NCBI GenBank assembly: GCA_032173965.1
Contig: CM063288.1
Location: forward strand, 26,878,001-26,942,000
Direction of reading: 5' to 3'
Source: Sitta carolinensis
Taxonomy: Eukaryota > Chordata > Aves > Passeriformes > Sittidae
Length of the DNA stretch: 64,000 nucleotides
Positions 59,901-64,000 of this stretch are shown one piece after another. The notes beneath the pieces were generated by a model. It saw nothing but the letters and a program-made list of their open reading frames with translations. It made no database searches and was not told where the DNA came from. Numbering within the stretch: the stretch's first letter is position 1; each line of letters opens with the position of its first letter. The position numbers and the translations under genes are program-made.

Positions 59901-62608
59901 TTTAGTTCTATATTGATCTTGGATTTGAGGGGAGTTTTAGGAAGTATTGAAGTCTTCTGTTCACTTCAAGGATATATTTTCTTTCAAAACACTTTAATGT
60001 GTAGTTTGTTTCAGTTCATTTGCTTCATTATAATTTCATTGTTCTCATATGTCTGCTGTCCTTTAGCAGCTGGTAAAAACTACTTGACATCTATCTGGTT
60101 TTAGCACCTATGTTACTTCTTTGTATCCATAACCTATTGTCTTACCTGTCAGCCTTTGTTCTCAGGCTTGAATTAAAACTGCTTTAAGAAGTTTTGATCA
60201 CGTGCTATTAAGTAGTGCTGTTGCTGTGTAACACACAATCTGAGTGATACATTTACCGAAATGATCAGGAATTTTTCTAATTCTTGGCCTCTGCTCAGTT
60301 TCCCCCAGGCTCTTACGGAAGGTAGGACGGGCAAAAATGAGGACTGTGGCTCTGACTCCAACCTACAGTGGTGAAGCTGATGCTCTTTTGCCCTCTCTAA
60401 GAACAGAGGTGTGGAGCTGGGGGAAGGGCAAGGAAGGACAGCTAGGGCATGGTGATGTTCTGCCAAGGTGAGATTTCTTTGATAAATGTCCTTTTTATTC
60501 ACTAGATTGCTAGAAAATTTTGAGTATTGAACTGTCTCAGCTTCTCAAATTTGTAAACATCTGCCTTGCATTGTGTTCTTGTTCTTTTAAGTGTTGTGAC
60601 CTAAGTTTCTCCAAGTAACATGCTTGTACTGTTAATGAGCATCAATCGATATCGACTTCTGTTTCTAATCAGTAACAGTTTTGGTGATATTTTGACTTTG
60701 TCCAAATTGGGTTGAGGTCTATCATCAACTTCTGCCCTTTGTGACCATTTTGACTTAAGCTGGTTTATTGCCAGAAGGTTCCATATATCTTTGTTTTTTC
60801 TAATTTATTTTGGGGAAGAAAATAAAACCTTGAGTGTTTTTGCATTAACAGTACCTCTGATAAATTTTTTTTCTTTTTCCCACCTTCTCTCCCTCTTCCC
60901 TCACGTTGTGGGTTCTGGGGATTGACAGACTTCAGCCACTGTGTGTGAAAAGCCTTGATGGTAAGGAAGTGATTCACCTCTCTGCTGGTGGCCATCATTC
61001 CTTAGCACTCACTGCCAAATCCCAGGTACAAGCGATGGTTACCATTTATTGTTTATCTGTGACATAATTATCATGCTTGGTCTTTTCTAATTTTTAATTT
61101 CTTTTTCTTCTAAACTTTTGTTCCTGTTTGGGGAGGCAGTGTGGAACTAGTGTGGAATCTAAATTCTGTTTCTGCCCACGTTCTGCATGTACCATCAACA
61201 TAATGTTTAAAGATTGCTGTGACTTGATTTGGTGCATTCCATTTCTGAATGTGAGAAGACAGTCTGAGAATGTAGGAAGGCAGTAGAAATTAAGGAAATG
61301 CTTCTCAGTACATGAATCCTATAGCCTTGACTTGTGTGTTTGCACTACCACAGTTCAGTATGTTTCCATGTATATAAATGTACATTCTCATGTTCAGCAC
61401 TGCTTCTTGCAGGTGTATTCCTGGGGCAGTAATATCTCTGGCCAGCTTGGTCACTTGAACTCCCCAACAACCGTCCCTCGTCTCGCAAAGGTACTTTGTT
61501 TTCTGTGGTTTTCTTTTTTCACTTTAGGGTCTCTTCTTGTACAAGTGAGTGCAGAGTGATTTCTGAGAATTACCTGTTCATGGATCTATGTGCCATTTAA
61601 TAATAGAGCCCTTGATTTTCTTTGGCTTATGCTCTGAAATGATCTTTAGATGAGCTTGTGAAAATCTACCCAAGAAATCATTTACACAGACTTCTGCTGG
61701 TTTTTGACCACAGTGAAGATCTAGAACTTAGAAATGTTATATCTTCCTGTCAGATTTCTTTACCTTACATTTGGTTTCTATGATACTGATGGCGGAGTTT
61801 GAAAACTTCTAAATACTTCAGAACTCTGGTTTTATTCTGAACAATTGTTTCTAGCATTTTTAGCTTGGCTGGATAACAGCTACATTTTTTGTTAGTTTCC
61901 ATATTTCCAGAGCTTTGCACGGTTTTGGCAGTGAGTTTTCTCTTTGTTTTGAACTTTTCACCACATTGAGTGAATAGCAAAATAACAATTTTTGGGTTAG
62001 ACCACAGCCTTTCCTATGTTTTCTGGTGCTCATCTTAATGGAAAACTAGCTGCATGCTTTTCCTGCTTAAGCCTTATGTAAATTAATATACAGCAGATTA
62101 ACTGTCTCCCAAGTTTATATAAATTTCCCTGTTAAATGTGGAGAATAGTGTTCCAATTTTAATCAGGCTCACTTGATGCCCATTTAAAAATAAAACTGAT
62201 TTGTAACTGAAAGGCAAAAATTCAGCCATTAGAAGGAAAACTGGAAAGGAGTTTTCAGTCTATGTGCAAGGAGTTTGTTATGAGTCACTGAAGTTAAAAA
62301 TTGGCTGGTTATTGCAATAGTTTATCTTGGCAATGTGTTATGTACATGAGTGACTAGGAGAGTTATGTACTTTTCCCTTCTTCCACCTTTGGGTGATGAT
62401 TTTTAATGTCTTCCTTCCTCCTGAATTTTAGGTGTGCGGTGATGGTATTTGGACTACTGCAGCAGGACTAGATTATTCTCTCTTCTTAGCAGATGAGAAA
62501 GACTTCCAACCTGGATTATATTATTGTGGCCAGGAGACATCAACAGAAAACAATTTGAATGAAAATAGCTGTACTAAGAGTCCAGTTTTGTTAGTAGCTT
62601 GTAGTAAG
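53930..62608 (+). CDS. ALS2: ALS2 (alsin), N-terminal RCC1-like domain, partial, frame broken in exon 4
   Basis: Alsin is a guanine-nucleotide exchange factor for Rab5 acting on endosomes; loss in humans causes juvenile motor-neuron disease. Coding exons here are 53930-53949, 55150-55304, 55782-56697, 59062-59422, 60299-60467, 60929-61025, 61413-61490 and 62432-62608. They cover about 658 codons of the human protein's roughly 1,650, that is the RCC1-like propeller and its long internal linker. The DH/PH, MORN and VPS9 parts lie past the window. All exon phases join, except that exon 4 is one nucleotide short: a G run at 55947-55951 has five G where six are needed. The start [18 protein letters not shown] matches human [18 protein letters not shown]. 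The gene is divergent to CDK15. Confidence 0.96.
53950..55149 (+). other. ALS2 intron 2
   Basis: A 1.2-kb intron with a 12-bp direct repeat tcttaatttaag at 54499-54510 and 54516-54527 and short A runs near 54830. Confidence 0.85.
55150..55304 (+). CDS. ALS2: ALS2 exon 3: first RCC1 repeat
   Basis: The exon reads [51 protein letters not shown]. It aligns closely with human [20 protein letters not shown] onward. It is 155 nt (1 + 51 codons + 1), acceptor tttgtag, donor GTAATA. Confidence 0.95.
55305..55781 (+). other. ALS2 intron 3
   Basis: A 477-bp intron ending in a clear polypyrimidine tract before exon 4. Confidence 0.9.
55782..56697 (+). CDS. ALS2: ALS2 exon 4: RCC1 repeats and linker, with single-base deletion
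   Basis: The exon begins [18 protein letters not shown] and runs to GVVYMWG in one frame. It then continues [18 protein letters not shown] and [21 protein letters not shown] in the next frame. The shift sits at the G run 55947-55951. As given, translation runs into TGA at 56102-56104. The 916-nt length is exactly one short of the phase needed between exons 3 and 5. The second half (about residues 230-364) is a Ser-rich linker that matches human only at its start ([18 protein letters not shown]) and weakly after. Donor is GTTGGT at 56698. Confidence 0.94.
56698..59061 (+). other. ALS2 intron 4
   Basis: A 2.4-kb intron with an A run near 57400. No other coding signal. Confidence 0.88.
59062..59422 (+). 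CDS. ALS2: ALS2 exon 5: linker and start of second RCC1 block
   Basis: One hundred and twenty codons plus one base. The conserved core reads [37 protein letters not shown], then [18 protein letters not shown] and [11 protein letters not shown], matching human alsin. Acceptor gttttag and donor GTAAGC. The RRLSLP stretch resembles a basophilic kinase site. Confidence 0.96.
59423..60298 (+). other. ALS2 intron 5
   Basis: An 876-bp AT-rich intron with nothing else evident. Confidence 0.9.
60299..60467 (+). CDS. ALS2: ALS2 exon 6: RCC1 repeat
   Basis: The exon encodes [40 protein letters not shown] and [16 protein letters not shown], aligned with human through [16 protein letters not shown]. It is 169 nt (2 + 55 codons + 2), donor GTGAGA at 60468. 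Confidence 0.96.
60468..60928 (+). other. ALS2 intron 6
   Basis: A 461-bp intron, T-rich toward its 3' end. Confidence 0.9.
60929..61025 (+). CDS. ALS2: ALS2 exon 7: RCC1 repeat
   Basis: Ninety-seven nucleotides encoding [32 protein letters not shown]. Human has [32 protein letters not shown]. Acceptor gacag, donor GTACAA; the exon ends in phase 0. Confidence 0.95.
61026..61412 (+). other. ALS2 intron 7
   Basis: A 387-bp intron with no other feature. Confidence 0.9.
61413..61490 (+). CDS. ALS2: ALS2 exon 8: RCC1 repeat
   Basis: Twenty-six codons in phase 0, [26 protein letters not shown]. The match to human [26 protein letters not shown] is direct. Acceptor cttgcag, donor GTACTT. Confidence 0.96.
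61491..62431 (+). other. ALS2 intron 8
   Basis: A 941-bp intron with no other feature. Confidence 0.9.
62432..62608 (+). CDS. ALS2: ALS2 exon 9: last RCC1 repeat in the window
   Basis: Fifty-nine codons in phase 0: [34 protein letters not shown], then a variable stretch, then [11 protein letters not shown]. Human has [40 protein letters not shown]. One residue appears missing near the start relative to human. Donor GTGAGT at 62609. The next human exon (LGYISRV onward) is not found before the window end. Confidence 0.94.
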
Positions 62609-64000
62609 GTGAGTGTTATTTCCTTTAAGTCAGTAGAGGTCATACTGGTGCTCTTAGCAAACAGCACAGTGCTGGTGGCTCGATGAGCTTTAAGGGTGTC
62701 AAACCCCGTGGTTGGTTCCTAGTAATCAAATGAGGAGCACATTGGACGAAGGGCAGAGAGGAGGCCCAGTTAGTGTTGTTCTCTCCCCTGCCTCTTTCTT
62801 GGCCTTCCCTTTTGTTTGAGGGACAAGGAGGTGTTTCTATGTGTTTAATCCATTTCCTTCTGTCTGTGCATGCTGCAGAAATGCACTCTTTTATTGTGCT
62901 CTGTTTCAGCAGTTTTTGTGCTCAGTCTTCACTGCTATTGCTCTTCACTTTCTTGTCTCTCAGCTGGCTGAGGCTACTTGCCGCTCTGTTCTGTTACTCT
63001 GTTCCAATATTCTGCATCTTGTTTGTGACTGGGCAGAAGGTCCCTGCGAGTTCTGCACCGTCTCCTTCCCTACCCCTCCCTTTCACAAGAATGTAAAGGG
63101 GGATCTGAGCAAAAATATGCATTTGATGTTAAAGGAAGACAGGAGGTGCCCCTACACAATTTTTTTCATGAAGCTGAATCTTATATGTGCCATGAGGTTG
63201 GCATGAGGAAGGGGTGATGTCCTCTTCCAAGTTGTTTGTGTATGGTTTCAGACCAGCATAAGTTTAAGGTGACAAAAAGGAAATTATGAGGGTAGAGAGC
63301 ATCTCTGCCTTAGCTCCTCTGAGTATCACTGCTGTTTCCCTAGACTGAGCAGAATAGCAGCTTGGGAAGTGTTTTGAGGAGGGACAGAGATTTAGACTCT
63401 GGGTCTGTGCAAGCAGACGCACCTCTGTTCCTTCTGTAAGATTGTTGCTAGCCATTCTCTTCTCTTCAAGGGCAGCTGGTAGGCTCTTGCATATGAGAAT
63501 TGTTGAACAACTTTGGCTCAGTGTTTCAAAGTACTCCTCTATTTATTAATCAAGGAAATAGAAGTTGAGTTCAAACTCTGAATTACTCTTTGGCATTGCA
63601 TGTGAGCCAGAATTAGTGAGGAACCACAATGCATCAGGGCACTTGTGCTGACCTTGGAGAAGAATTTTGTTTTGAACTACTGCGGAAAGCAAGTACTACT
63701 GTTAGAAATATTGCCGTATCAATAAACTGGACTCTTATCAATAAATTGACATATTCCAAGTCCAGAAAGGGCCCCTCCAGAGCACATAGTTCTAATAAAG
63801 GCTTGTTCTTCTCTGCTCATATTTAATAGGAGAAATGTATAATGTAATGATACTATTTAATAGCATTGTTGATATAAGCATATTGCAGTTCTAAAGCAAC
63901 TGAACTATCTCTTGCATGGAATGGTTGTATGAATCACCTTAAGAGGTGGTCTTTTTATTGTCTTTTGGCTCTGTCAGAGTCAGGAAGATGAACAGCAGTG
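62609..64000 (+). other. ALS2 intron 9, running off the window
   Basis: No match to the next alsin exon is visible, so the gene continues past the end. Short open frames here are not supported. Confidence 0.8.

Overview
The window reads as vertebrate nuclear DNA, most likely from a bird. It has long AT-rich introns, compact exons with GT-AG borders, one CpG island, and a degenerate CR1 LINE 3' end (the typical avian retroelement, with its 3' octamer ATTCTGTG on the minus strand). I see no prokaryotic-style gene clusters, CRISPR arrays, tRNA or rRNA genes. The few long open frames in the introns behave like chance frames.

Two protein-coding genes are recognisable, placed head to head as in the tetrapod ALS2-CDK15 block. 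On the minus strand, ten exons between 46193 and 19252 encode the kinase domain of CDK15 (PFTAIRE kinase 2). Their phases chain perfectly (925 nt, about 308 codons). The N-terminal exons, expected between about 46.2 and 49.4 kb, and the C-terminal exon below 19.25 kb were not identified. On the plus strand, a CpG island at about 49.38-49.96 kb is followed by ALS2 (alsin) exons from 53860 to 62608. These carry the start codon and most of the RCC1-like domain; the gene continues beyond the window end.

Layout: 1-19.2 kb holds no gene I can support, but has a CpG-rich patch at 6.6-7.3 kb and a duplicated GTCACATGAC element at 8.3 kb. From 19.25 to 46.2 kb is CDK15, with large introns holding a degenerate minisatellite (28.55 kb), a CR1 fragment (32.1-32.5 kb), simple repeats and a possible solo-LTR-like element (43.81-44.11 kb). 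From 46.2 to 49.4 kb is the flank between the genes. From 49.4 to 64 kb are the ALS2 promoter, first introns and RCC1-domain exons.

Two findings stand out. First, the CDK15 kinase domain keeps HRD and DFG but has lost the first glycine of the Gly-rich loop and the alpha-C glutamate (PFTAIRE reads PFTSIRK), and has further changes at usually conserved positions, although every splice phase is intact; this suggests a pseudokinase or a gene under relaxed constraint. Second, ALS2 exon 4 lacks one G in a G run, which breaks the frame; this is either a homopolymer assembly error or a real disruption. I found nothing that amounts to a wholly new biological system.
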